This document shows positions 18,402 to 26,546 of a stretch of DNA of 64,000 bases, piece after piece (the stretch's first letter is position 1; each line of letters begins with the position of its first letter). Made by a program: the position numbers and the translations under genes. The stretch lies in NCBI GenBank assembly GCA_027620495.1, contig JAQCEA010000001.1, positions 62,001 through 126,000 of the forward strand, read 5' to 3'. Below the pieces are notes generated by a model. It was given only the letters and a program-made list of their open reading frames with translations, did no database searches and was not told the DNA's origin. Source of the DNA: Pseudomonadota bacterium. GTDB lineage: Bacteria; Pseudomonadota; Alphaproteobacteria; Puniceispirillales; Puniceispirillaceae.

Positions 18402-19373
18402 TTATACCGCTTGTGACATCGCCTGATGTGTTGTCAGATTCTGGCGGGCGGCTGGCAATGGCGCGGCGTCTCGATCAAACAGCATCTGTTCAGACGCGTG
18501 ATCATGCCCCATAGCCGCCAGTTCGATAAACCGTCCAGACCATGCCTCCCACCCTATATGCCCCTGAAATGGATAGCCGCCCCGGGCACGTTTTAATGTG
18601 ATTTGCCATCCCGGGCACCATGATTGGCTTGGCGATGTGAAAGATCTGTGCGGCCCGTTATGGGGGATATGGCCGGGCATTTTATCAACTGAAGCCATAT
18701 TGCCGGGAGCCATATGGCCGGGGATTATATTAGTGGGGGCTATATGCCAAACGGTTTCACAGCCATTTGCCACCAATGGCGCCCCAAGCAGAAACACTGT
18801 AACCCGGCTTGATTCAGCCGCTAATTGGATGCGCCGCATTAACCGCATCCAATAATCTGATGATTTTTGCATGCCATCATATTCAGCGACAACCGCCGTC
18901 AGCCCATCGGTGCGCGCAATATCATCAAGCGCCGCCATACGGTGTGATGGGTGCGGCGTATCAACAATCAGCAACCGCGCCGGATCCAACCCCAAAGCCG
19001 CCAGCCCATGACCATATAACATGCCAGCCCCACCAAGGCTGCTGGCCGGACACCACACAATCGGGCCAGTTGATGTACCAACAGCCGATAAATGTGCAAA
19101 AAGCCGCATAAGAAGCGCTGTCACAAACCCAGTTACCGCCCCATGCGCCTGCATCATACCGAACATCATATGGACCCGGCCAAGGGCCAGACCACCCGAC
19201 AAAGCCGAATCCAGAGAATCAACAGCCAATGGCATGATCTGGCGCGAAATACGCCCATCAATCCCGGCAATCTGGGTTTTAAGATGTTCCAAATAATTGT
19301 TTTTAATCTGATAATTAGCGCTGTTTTTATAGAAATCTTTAGCGCCAAAATCCCGCTGTTTATTGATCATCAC
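18402..19373 (-). CDS. imuA: ImuA, RecA-like SOS mutagenesis protein
   Basis: First gene of the imuA-imuB-dnaE2 cassette. It is related to RecA/SulA and helps translesion synthesis, perhaps by acting on RecA. 323 residues. The fold is recognisable by SLDSALSGGLALGRVHMMFG (degenerate Walker A region), MLYGHGLAALGLDPARLLIVDTPH and VTVFLLGAP. Residues about 211-238 hold a low-complexity insert of degenerate five-residue units (IPGHM, APGNM, MPGHI) before GPHRSF and WQITLKRARGG. A LexA box lies 33-47 bp upstream of ATG 19373, so the operon is probably SOS-induced. The N-terminal 30 residues are unusually polar; ATG 19370 is an equivalent start. Confidence 0.9.
   Translation of the reverse strand: MMINKQRDFGAKDFYKNSANYQIKNNYLEHLKTQIAGIDGRISRQIMPLAVDSLDSALSGGLALGRVHMMFGMMQAHGAVTGFVTALLMRLFAHLSAVGTSTGPIVWCPASSLGGAGMLYGHGLAALGLDPARLLIVDTPHPSHRMAALDDIARTDGLTAVVAEYDGMQKSSDYWMRLMRRIQLAAESSRVTVFLLGAPLVANGCETVWHIAPTNIIPGHMAPGNMASVDKMPGHIPHNGPHRSFTSPSQSWCPGWQITLKRARGGYPFQGHIGWEAWSGRFIELAAMGHDHASEQMLFDRDAAPLPAARQNLTTHQAMSQAV
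18696..18740 (-). repeat. Degenerate 15-bp repeats in imuA
   Basis: Degenerate 15-bp units (starting at 18696, 18711 and 18726, further partial copies towards 18664 and 18741) with a shared core CATATNNCCGGG. They encode the five-residue units around residues 211-238 of ImuA. Confidence 0.75.
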
Positions 19374-19405
19374 AGCACGTCTCCAGCAGCATTATTATGA
19401 TTTTT

Positions 19406-19420
19406 GTTCATGTTTTGTTC
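19406..19420 (-). promoter_or_regulatory. LexA (SOS) box of the imuA operon
   Basis: Perfect GTTC-N7-GTTC (GTTC ATGTTTT GTTC), read as GAAC-N7-GAAC on the coding strand, the known LexA operator of alphaproteobacteria. It ends 33 bp upstream of the imuA start, as expected for repression of an SOS mutagenesis cassette. Confidence 0.9.
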
Positions 19421-19516
19421 TAGTTAAAACCCGCCAATAGGTCAAGCGGATTCACAGCGCAGACCCCTCTTGGTCTGTCATTGGCGCTGGTGCTGCCAGA
19501 TAGGTTTAGCGGGTAA

Positions 19517-20686
19517 TTATTTTGGCAATTCGCTTTCGACAAGCTGTGCCCAATAGCTGGCCCCAGTTGCTAACAGCTCGTCATTAAAATCGTAATTGGC
19601 ATTATGTAACATCGCCCCTTCTTTGGCTGGACCAGCCCCCAGCCAGATATAGGCACCCGGTTTTTCTGCCAGCATAAAGGCAAAATCTTCGGCGCCCATC
19701 GATGGTTCGGGATTAGCGATAATATTATCTGCACCAACAATATGGCTGGCAATGGCGGTCGCACGCGCCGCCGATTCGGCATGATTGATGGTTGGCGGAT
19801 AGCCCGGTTCCCATTCAAATGCAATTTTACAGCCATAGGCCTTGGCCGTACTTTCCGCCACATCTTGGATGGCTGTTTGCAAAAGGCTGCGAATTTCTGG
19901 CGAAAATGAACGCGCCGTACCGCCAAGCCGCACCGTATCTGGAATGACATTCAAGGCACTGCCAGCTTCAAAAATAGTGACCGAGACAACCGCTGGCTGT
20001 AAGGGGGGTACGCGGCGCGATACAATTGTTTGCAAAGATTGCACAAGTGCCGCCCCACAAGGGATTGGGTCAATACCCATATCCGGCATCGCGGCATGGC
20101 CGCCAATCCCCGTCAGCTGGATTTCAAACATATCCGCTGCGGCCATACACGCGCCATCATGCACACCAACTTTACCAACATCCATGCCCGGCCAATTATG
20201 CATGCCCCATATTGAGCGCATCTGGAACTTGTCAAAAAGCCCGTCTTTAATCATGGCTTCGCCGCCGCACCCGCCTTCTTCAGCAGGCTGAAAAACAAAA
20301 TAAACCGTTCCATCAAAATTGCGGGTTTCAGCAAGATATTGCGCCGCCCCTAACAACATTGTGCAATGGCCATCATGCCCACATGCGTGCATCCGCCCGG
20401 GGGTTTCAGATTTATGCGCAAATGTGTTCATTTCCTGCATCGGCAAGGCATCCATATCCGCCCGCAATCCAATAGCCGCATCTGATCTCCCATTACCGCG
20501 CAACACCCCAACGACACCGGTCTTGCCCATGCCCCGACGCACCTCTATGCCGAATGATGTTAATTTTTCGGCAATAAAATTTGACGTCCACACCTCTTCA
20601 TAAGAGATTTCAGGGTGCTGATGCATCAGATGTCGCCAACCGCGCATTTCTTCCTGTCTATCAGCAATCGAATTTATTACAGCCAT
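19517..20686 (-). CDS. M20 family metal-dependent amidohydrolase (hippurate hydrolase-like)
   Basis: Cytosolic M20D-type peptidase/amidohydrolase that cleaves N-acyl amino acids or similar amides. 389 residues, as usual. Metal ligands are seen in order: LRADMDALP (Asp), HACGHDGHCTMLLGAA (His, Asp), FQPAEEGGCGG (Glu pair), WGMHNWPGMD (His) and SMGAEDFAFM near the C-terminus. The dimerisation domain (FEIQLTGIGGHAAMPDMGIDP) is intact. It is transcribed away from the sarcosine oxidase operon across a 444-bp gap, and a physiological link with it, for example N-acylated or N-methylated amino acid turnover, is only suggested by position. The substrate cannot be read from sequence. Confidence 0.9.
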   Translation of the reverse strand: MAVINSIADRQEEMRGWRHLMHQHPEISYEEVWTSNFIAEKLTSFGIEVRRGMGKTGVVGVLRGNGRSDAAIGLRADMDALPMQEMNTFAHKSETPGRMHACGHDGHCTMLLGAAQYLAETRNFDGTVYFVFQPAEEGGCGGEAMIKDGLFDKFQMRSIWGMHNWPGMDVGKVGVHDGACMAAADMFEIQLTGIGGHAAMPDMGIDPIPCGAALVQSLQTIVSRRVPPLQPAVVSVTIFEAGSALNVIPDTVRLGGTARSFSPEIRSLLQTAIQDVAESTAKAYGCKIAFEWEPGYPPTINHAESAARATAIASHIVGADNIIANPEPSMGAEDFAFMLAEKPGAYIWLGAGPAKEGAMLHNANYDFNDELLATGASYWAQLVESELPK

Positions 20687-21130
20687 TATTTTATCTCCGC
20701 ACCAAATGACCAGCGCGGCGTTTTCATTTGATGCCGCCTATGGTTTGCCAGTGGTATGCCAGTGATATGCCAGTCATGTTATTTTTGCGCGATTCATTGT
20801 GCCGCAGTTCAACTCTACCGGTCAAGCCACATCGCCTGTCAAAACAGCCGATGCTGCGCCCGCAATCATCCGGTTCACCGCAATAAAAATTGACCAAATT
20901 GGCCGGACAAAACAGCTTAAATAAATACTGAAAATCGCTTGCAGGATATCGACAAGATCACCGAAACCAACTAATACAACGCCATGTCGATTGAGACAAA
21001 TGTAAGGTCGGTGCGAAGATAGGGTTTATGCCGGCATCTGTTCAGAATATCGTCCATACGAGACAAAGTTTGACAAGCGGGCGCGTCGCGGTTTTGCGGC
21101 CTAAAAACCCGCCGGGTAAGAGGGTGTGAC
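20687..21130. other. Intergenic region upstream of soxB and of the M20 gene
   Basis: 444 bp without a credible gene, expected to hold divergent promoters. It contains an imperfect hairpin CGGC...GCCG around 20715-20735, a three-copy 11-bp repeat at 20746-20778, and an AT-rich zone 20880-21050. Close to soxB there is an imperfect inverted repeat of GCGGTTTT and AAAACCCGCC-like halves (about 21090-21115). The soxB ribosome-binding site is GAGGGTG just before ATG 21131. No riboswitch fold was recognised. Confidence 0.5.
20746..20778. repeat. 11-bp tandem repeat, 3 copies, between M20 gene and soxB
   Basis: TGCCAGTGGTA, TGCCAGTGATA, TGCCAGTCATG at 20746-20756, 20757-20767 and 20768-20778. The 11-bp period is close to one helical turn, so it could place three protein sites on one face of DNA; no known operator is recognised. 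Confidence 0.75.
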
Positions 21131-22429
21131 ATGGCAGATAATCAGCCAGATCGGGGACAGCGCGGATTGCCGGGTGGCAAGCCACGTTATTCAGCCTTTG
21201 CGGTTGCCAAAAATTCAATGTCCTATCATCAGGACTGGCAGCGGGCGTGGCGTGATGCGGAACCAAAATCTGAATATGATGCGGTGATCATTGGCGGTGG
21301 CGGCCACGGTCTGGCTACGGCCTATTATCTGGCGGCTGTGCATGGCATGACCAATATTGCCGTGATCGAAAAAGGTTGGCTTGGCGGTGGCAACACCGGC
21401 CGCAACACCACAATCATCCGGTCAAATTATTTGTGGGACGAGTCAGCCGCCATCTATGAACATTCAATGAAATTATGGGAAGGGCTGAGCCAAGATCTGA
21501 ATTTCAATGTGATGTTCAGCCAGCGCGGGGTTTTGACCATTGCCCATAGCGAACATGAATTGCGCGAAATGTCGCGGCGGGTCCACGCCATCCGGTTGAA
21601 CGGTATTGATTCTGAAATTCTTGGCCCAGCTGAAATTAAAAAATTTGTACCAACCATCAATATTGATCAGTCCATCCGCTATCCAGTGATGGGCGGGTTC
21701 TTGCAGCGGCGCGGCGGCACCGCCCGTCATGATGCGGTGGCGTGGGGCTATGCACGGGCTGCTGATGATCTGGGCGTTGATATTATTCAGAAATGTGAAG
21801 TCACGGGCCTGCGTCGTCAGGGCCGCAAAATTGTTGGTGTTGAAACAAGCCGTGGCTTTATCAAAACCAAAAAAGTGGGGTGTGTTGTCGCTGGACATTC
21901 AAGCGTTGTTGCGGCGATGGCTGGCATTCGCCTGCCGATTGCCAGCCGACCATTGCAGGCGCTGGTATCAGAACCGATCAAGCCCATTCTTGACACGGTG
22001 ATTATGTCAAACGCCGTGCATATGTATATCAGCCAATCCGACAAGGGCGAAATGGTTCTTGGTGCTGGTGTTGATAAATATAATTCCTATGCCCAGCGCG
22101 GTTCATTCCCGGTTCCAGAACATATGTTGGCTGCGGCCGTTGAATTATTCCCGGTATTATCAAGATTGCGGATGTTGCGTCATTGGGGGGGCATTGTGGA
22201 TACCTGCCCAGATGCGTCACCAATCATTTCCAAGACCGACATTGAAGGGCTGTATTTTGACTGTGGCTGGGGAACAGGCGGATTTAAAGCAACGCCGGGG
22301 TCTGGCCATGTATTTGCCGATTTGATCGCCAATGACCGGCCAAATAAAATTGCCGCCCCCTATACATTAGATCGGTTCCGGTCAGGCTTGCTGATTGATG
22401 AACATGGCGCTGCTGGTGTCGCGCATTAA
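21131..22429 (+). CDS. soxB: Sarcosine oxidase, beta subunit
   Basis: Flavoprotein subunit of heterotetrameric sarcosine oxidase, which oxidises sarcosine (N-methylglycine) to glycine and passes the methyl group to tetrahydrofolate as 5,10-methylene-THF, with H2O2 production. 432 residues. The FAD-binding [14 protein letters not shown] lies near residue 56. [12 protein letters not shown] near residue 199 contains the His that in characterised enzymes carries covalent [22 protein letters not shown] is near the C-terminus. The N-terminus before [11 protein letters not shown] is about 19 residues longer than in many homologues, but ATG 21131 has a GAGGGTG site. First gene of soxB-soxD-soxA-soxG. 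Confidence 0.96.
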   Translation: MADNQPDRGQRGLPGGKPRYSAFAVAKNSMSYHQDWQRAWRDAEPKSEYDAVIIGGGGHGLATAYYLAAVHGMTNIAVIEKGWLGGGNTGRNTTIIRSNYLWDESAAIYEHSMKLWEGLSQDLNFNVMFSQRGVLTIAHSEHELREMSRRVHAIRLNGIDSEILGPAEIKKFVPTINIDQSIRYPVMGGFLQRRGGTARHDAVAWGYARAADDLGVDIIQKCEVTGLRRQGRKIVGVETSRGFIKTKKVGCVVAGHSSVVAAMAGIRLPIASRPLQALVSEPIKPILDTVIMSNAVHMYISQSDKGEMVLGAGVDKYNSYAQRGSFPVPEHMLAAAVELFPVLSRLRMLRHWGGIVDTCPDASPIISKTDIEGLYFDCGWGTGGFKATPGSGHVFADLIANDRPNKIAAPYTLDRFRSGLLIDEHGAAGVAH

Positions 22430-22452
22430 TTGGTTTGGCAGGAGAATTTGCT

Positions 22453-22839
22453 ATGATGTTAATTGATTGTCCATTTTGTGGCCCGCGCGATGAAACCGAA
22501 TTTTCATGTGGCGGCGAGGCGCATATTGCCCGCCCACTTGCCGAAAACAAAATCAGTGAAGCCGAATTTGCTGACTATCTGTTTATGCGGGACAACCCAA
22601 AAGGATTGTTTCTAGAACGCTGGCGGCATAGTGCTGGGTGCCGTCGTTGGTTCAACATGGCGCGTGATACCGTTAGCCACGAAATTGTTGAAATCTATCC
22701 GATGGGCGCTTTGCCAAAAACAGCCGCCGCAAAATCTGCCTATAGCGCAAGCTGGCGCCGCGACACTGCGGCCGAACATGCCGCCAAACCAGCCCGCACT
22801 ACCGTGAAAAATGCTGGTAAAGCCAGAGGAGCCAAATGA
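22453..22839 (+). CDS. soxD: Sarcosine oxidase, delta subunit
   Basis: Small zinc-binding subunit of heterotetrameric sarcosine oxidase. LIDCPFCGPRDETEFSCGGEAH provides the N-terminal Cys ligands; ERWRHSAGCRRWFNMARDT supplies His/Cys further on. Start at ATG 22453 because AGGAG sits 9 bases upstream; ATG 22456 is equivalent, and the reading frame extends to 22435 without a better site. About 128 residues; the C-terminal 35 residues are Ala/Lys-rich and longer than in typical SoxD. Its stop overlaps the soxA start (ATGATG), indicating translational coupling. Confidence 0.95.
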   Translation: MMLIDCPFCGPRDETEFSCGGEAHIARPLAENKISEAEFADYLFMRDNPKGLFLERWRHSAGCRRWFNMARDTVSHEIVEIYPMGALPKTAAAKSAYSASWRRDTAAEHAAKPARTTVKNAGKARGAK

Positions 22840-25800
22840 TGTTTAAAATTGGCAAATCAACCTCTCAAATCGCGCGCCTGACAAAGAACAGCCGCGTTGA
22901 CCAAAAGCGCAAGATTAGCTTTACCTTTGATGGCACATCATACAGCGGCTATGCCGGCGACACATTGGCATCTGCCCTGCTGGCAAATGGCGTGCATCTT
23001 GTTGGACGCTCGTTCAAATATCACCGGCCGCGCGGCATCTTATCGGCCGGTTCAGAAGAACCAAATGCGCTGATTAGGCTGGGTAAAGGTGCCTATGCCG
23101 AACCGAATCTTCGGGCCACACAAATTGAAATCTTTGACGGCTTATATGCGGAAAGCCAAAACCGTGTACCATCATTGTCCCTCGACATTGGTGCAATTAA
23201 TTCAGTTCTGGCACGGTTTTTCCCAGCCGGGTTTTACTACAAGACCTTTATGTGGCCAGCGTCAATGTGGATGAAATATGAACATGTCATCCGTCACGCC
23301 GCCGGACTTGGCAAAGCCGCCGATGACCATAATGACCCGGACCGCTATGAAAAAACCCATACGCATTGCGATGTTTTGGTGGCTGGTGGTGGGGCTGCTG
23401 GACTGATGGCGGCGTTACAAGCCGCCCGCAGCGGTGCCCGTGTGATCATTGCCGATGAACAAAATGAATTTGGCGGCTGGTTGCTTGGTGAAGCAAACAT
23501 TTCTATTGATGGCACACCCGCACTTGATTGGATTGCAAAAATCATTGACGAGATGGCGGCAATGCCAAACGTCACCATGTTGCCAAGAACAACTGTCTTT
23601 GGCTACATGGATTCAAATTATCTGACTTTAAACGAACGTGTGACCGACCATTTGCCGGAACGCCCAGCGCATCTGCCGCGCCAACGGCTCTGGAAAGTCC
23701 GCGCCAAACAAACGGTATTGGCACAAGGCGCGCATGAACGGCCATTGGTATTTGCTGGCAATGACCTGCCGGGCGTTATGTTGGCCGGGGCGGTGCGCAC
23801 CTATATCAACCGCTATGCAGCCCTGCCGGGCCAGCGCGCCATTGTTATGACAAATAATGATGATGCCTATCGCACCGGCATGGCCCTGCATGACGCCGGA
23901 GCGCGCGTAACGATTGTTGATTTACGGGCCGAGCCAAAAGGTGCTTTAATCCGCGCGGCAACAAATGCTGGCATTGAGATATTGGCCGGGCATGCGGTGA
24001 TCACCGCACATGGCAATCACCGTGTTGCGCGGGTAGAAATCGCCCCGATTGACGATACAGCCACCGCCATTGCCGGTGATTTCATCCACCGTGATTGTGA
24101 TGTAATTGCCATGTCAGGCGGGCTGTCACCAGCTGTTCACCTGCACTCGCAGGCGCGCGGTAAATTACAATGGGATGACAAAAAACTCTGTTTCAAGCCA
24201 TCAACCACACATGAGGCAAGCTTTAACGCCGGGGCCGGCAATGGCACGTTTGATCTGGCCAGCGCCATCAAAGAAGGCATCCGTTGCGGCGCACGCGCGG
24301 CAAGTGCGGCCGGCTTTAAAAACACCATGGCGGACAGCCCAAGCGTGGCCATGCCGAAACAAAGCTGGACGCCGCTGGCGGCATGGAACATCCCTAATGG
24401 TCATGCCGAAGGGGCTGGTCCAAAAGCCTTTGTCGATTTTCAAAATGATGTCACCGCAAATGATGTTAGACTGGCAGCGCGTGAAGGCTATCAGTCCGTC
24501 GAGCATTTAAAGCGTTATACCACAACCGGTATGGGCACTGATCAGGGCAAAACATCAAATATTAATGCGTTGGCTATTCTGGCTGATGCGCTTGGCAATG
24601 AAATTCCCGAGGTTGGCACCACAACGTTACGCATGCCATATACACCGTCAAATTTAGGGGCAATCGCTGGCCGCGATATTGGTCATTTATTTGATCCGGT
24701 TAGACTCACCCGCATGGATGACTGGCATCGCAGTCACGGTGCAACATTTGAACATGTCGGGCAGTGGATGCGTGCTTGGTATTACCCACAAGAAGGTGAA
24801 ACCATGGCCGAAGCTGTCAACCGCGAGGTCTTGGCCGCCCGTACAACCGCTGGCCTGCTTGATGCCTCGACGCTTGGCAAAATTGACATTCGCGGCCCTG
24901 ATGCGGCTGAATTCCTTGACCGAGTTTACACAAATGGTTGGAGCAAACTTGCCGTTGGCCGGTGCCGGTATGGGCTGATGCTCAAGGATGATGGCATGGT
25001 CATGGATGATGGTGTGACCACCAGATTGGGCAAAAACCATTTTCATATGACCACGACAACGGGCGGTGCCGCTGGCGTGCTGGACTGGCTGGAAGAATGG
25101 CTGCAAACCGAATGGCCTGATTTGCAGGTGTATTTGACATCTGTGACCGAACAATGGGCAGTTGCCACCTTGTCCGGGCCGAATGCCAATAAGATTTTGC
25201 AAGATGCTGGTATTGATATCGATCTGTCACCAACCAGCTTTCCCTTTATGTCGATGCAAAACTGTCATATTGGGGGCTTGCCAGCGCGGGTGTTCCGCAT
25301 TTCCTTTACCGGCGAGTTATCCTATGAAATCAACGTTGCCGCACGTCACGGTCTGGCGTTGTGGACACATTTGATGAAATCTGGGGCGGCACATGGCATC
25401 ACCCCTTATGGAACCGAAGCCATGCATGTGTTGCGTGCGGAAAAAGGCTTTATCATTGTGGGGCAAGAAACTGATGGGTCAGTGACACCGCATGATCTGG
25501 GTATGGACTGGATCATTTCTAAAGCCAAGCCCGATTTTATCGGCAAACGTGCATTGGCCCGCACCACTATGGCCTATGATGATCGCAAACAGCTTGTCGG
25601 GCTGAAAACCAAAGACCCACAACAGGTCATTCCCGAAGGCGCGCATGCGGTTCGTGATCCAAACCAGCCTTTGCCAATGGATATGCTTGGTCAGGTGACA
25701 TCGTCCTACCATTCGCCAAATCTGGGCTATTCAATTGCCATGGCTTTGTTGAAAGGTGGACACAATATGCACGGACAAACGGTGTTTTTCCCATTACTTG

Positions 25801-25874
25801 ATGGCCGCGTGATAGAAGCCGAAGTGGTTGATACCGTGTTTTTTGATCCAAAGGGAGAGCGCATCAATGGCTAG
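22836..25874 (+). CDS. soxA: Sarcosine oxidase, alpha subunit
   Basis: Large subunit (1012 residues) of heterotetrameric sarcosine oxidase. It binds NAD and tetrahydrofolate and conducts the methylene group from the beta-subunit active site to THF. Layout: N-terminal 2Fe-2S-ferredoxin-like domain without its cluster (residues 20-100, FDGTSYSGYAGDTLASALLANG, FKYHRPRG); dinucleotide-binding domain from about 178 (VLVAGGGAAGLMAALQAARSG); LAQGAHERPLVFAGNDLPGVMLAGA; a second nucleotide-binding motif; and C-terminal aminomethyltransferase (GcvT) domains from about residue 626 (FEHVGQWMRAWYYP, RISFTGELSYEINV). The start overlaps soxD and the end overlaps soxG by 8 bp. Confidence 0.97.
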   Translation: MMFKIGKSTSQIARLTKNSRVDQKRKISFTFDGTSYSGYAGDTLASALLANGVHLVGRSFKYHRPRGILSAGSEEPNALIRLGKGAYAEPNLRATQIEIFDGLYAESQNRVPSLSLDIGAINSVLARFFPAGFYYKTFMWPASMWMKYEHVIRHAAGLGKAADDHNDPDRYEKTHTHCDVLVAGGGAAGLMAALQAARSGARVIIADEQNEFGGWLLGEANISIDGTPALDWIAKIIDEMAAMPNVTMLPRTTVFGYMDSNYLTLNERVTDHLPERPAHLPRQRLWKVRAKQTVLAQGAHERPLVFAGNDLPGVMLAGAVRTYINRYAALPGQRAIVMTNNDDAYRTGMALHDAGARVTIVDLRAEPKGALIRAATNAGIEILAGHAVITAHGNHRVARVEIAPIDDTATAIAGDFIHRDCDVIAMSGGLSPAVHLHSQARGKLQWDDKKLCFKPSTTHEASFNAGAGNGTFDLASAIKEGIRCGARAASAAGFKNTMADSPSVAMPKQSWTPLAAWNIPNGHAEGAGPKAFVDFQNDVTANDVRLAAREGYQSVEHLKRYTTTGMGTDQGKTSNINALAILADALGNEIPEVGTTTLRMPYTPSNLGAIAGRDIGHLFDPVRLTRMDDWHRSHGATFEHVGQWMRAWYYPQEGETMAEAVNREVLAARTTAGLLDASTLGKIDIRGPDAAEFLDRVYTNGWSKLAVGRCRYGLMLKDDGMVMDDGVTTRLGKNHFHMTTTTGGAAGVLDWLEEWLQTEWPDLQVYLTSVTEQWAVATLSGPNANKILQDAGIDIDLSPTSFPFMSMQNCHIGGLPARVFRISFTGELSYEINVAARHGLALWTHLMKSGAAHGITPYGTEAMHVLRAEKGFIIVGQETDGSVTPHDLGMDWIISKAKPDFIGKRALARTTMAYDDRKQLVGLKTKDPQQVIPEGAHAVRDPNQPLPMDMLGQVTSSYHSPNLGYSIAMALLKGGHNMHGQTVFFPLLDGRVIEAEVVDTVFFDPKGERING

Positions 25875-26481
25875 CACGTCACAAAAATCGACCAGTTTGC
25901 CGGGCCGCACTGCGTTGCATGGAAAGGCCATGACAATGCATCCCAATCCAAATAGCGGCAAACCCGGTTTGGTCTTTTGCGAACTGGCGCATCTTGGCAA
26001 ACTTAATATGCGCGCCGATAAATCAGCTGGCAAAATGGTAAAATCCATCACTGGCTGTATGTTCCCGCCTGCCGCCAATACATTCACCTCAGCTGGCGAA
26101 CGGCATGCTGTCTGGCTTGGCCCAGATGAATTTATGATCATATGTGAAGCCGGAAAAGACGAAGAACTGGCCAGTTCAATTCAAGCTTCATTCGGCAATC
26201 GGCATGCGGCGGTTACAAATATAACCGATGCCCTTGCCGCCTTTCACCTGAAAGGGGCCGCCGTTAGGCAGGTACTGGCCAAAGGATGCGCGCTTGATCT
26301 GCATCACAGCAGCTTTACATCCGGTGATGCCGCACAGACCCTGCTATCGCACGCCGCGGTCACCATCATGGCGTTGGCAGATGATGAATTTATTGTCATT
26401 TGCCGCACCAGCTTTGCGTCTTATCTGCATGACTGGCTCTTAGATGCCGCATTGGAATATGGGGTAAAATTTAATAAATAA
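25867..26481 (+). CDS. soxG: Sarcosine oxidase, gamma subunit
   Basis: Smallest GcvT-like subunit of heterotetrameric sarcosine oxidase, a structural partner of SoxA. Start at ATG 25867 (MASTSQKSTS), preceded by GGGAG and overlapping soxA by 8 bp. Recognisable segments are FCELAHLGKLNMRADKSA, AVWLGPDEFMIIC, TNITDALAAFHLKGAAVRQVLAKGCALDLH and the C-terminal FASYLHDWLLDAALEYG. 204 residues, normal. It completes the B-D-A-G operon, and the stop codon is part of the stem of the following terminator. Confidence 0.93.
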   Translation: MASTSQKSTSLPGRTALHGKAMTMHPNPNSGKPGLVFCELAHLGKLNMRADKSAGKMVKSITGCMFPPAANTFTSAGERHAVWLGPDEFMIICEAGKDEELASSIQASFGNRHAAVTNITDALAAFHLKGAAVRQVLAKGCALDLHHSSFTSGDAAQTLLSHAAVTIMALADDEFIVICRTSFASYLHDWLLDAALEYGVKFNK

Positions 26482-26504
26482 GCGCCAGTTAGGCGCTTAT
26501 TTTT
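26478..26504 (+). terminator. Terminator after the sox operon
   Basis: Perfect 9-bp inverted repeat ATAAGCGCC-AGTTA-GGCGCTTAT (26478-26486 and 26492-26500), followed by TTTT. It contains the soxG stop codon. It lies between convergent soxG and mttB and could act on both strands, more weakly leftward. Confidence 0.85.
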
Positions 26505-26546
26505 GGTCCTGTTATTTATCCATGATCGCCAAATCAGCGCCCATGT

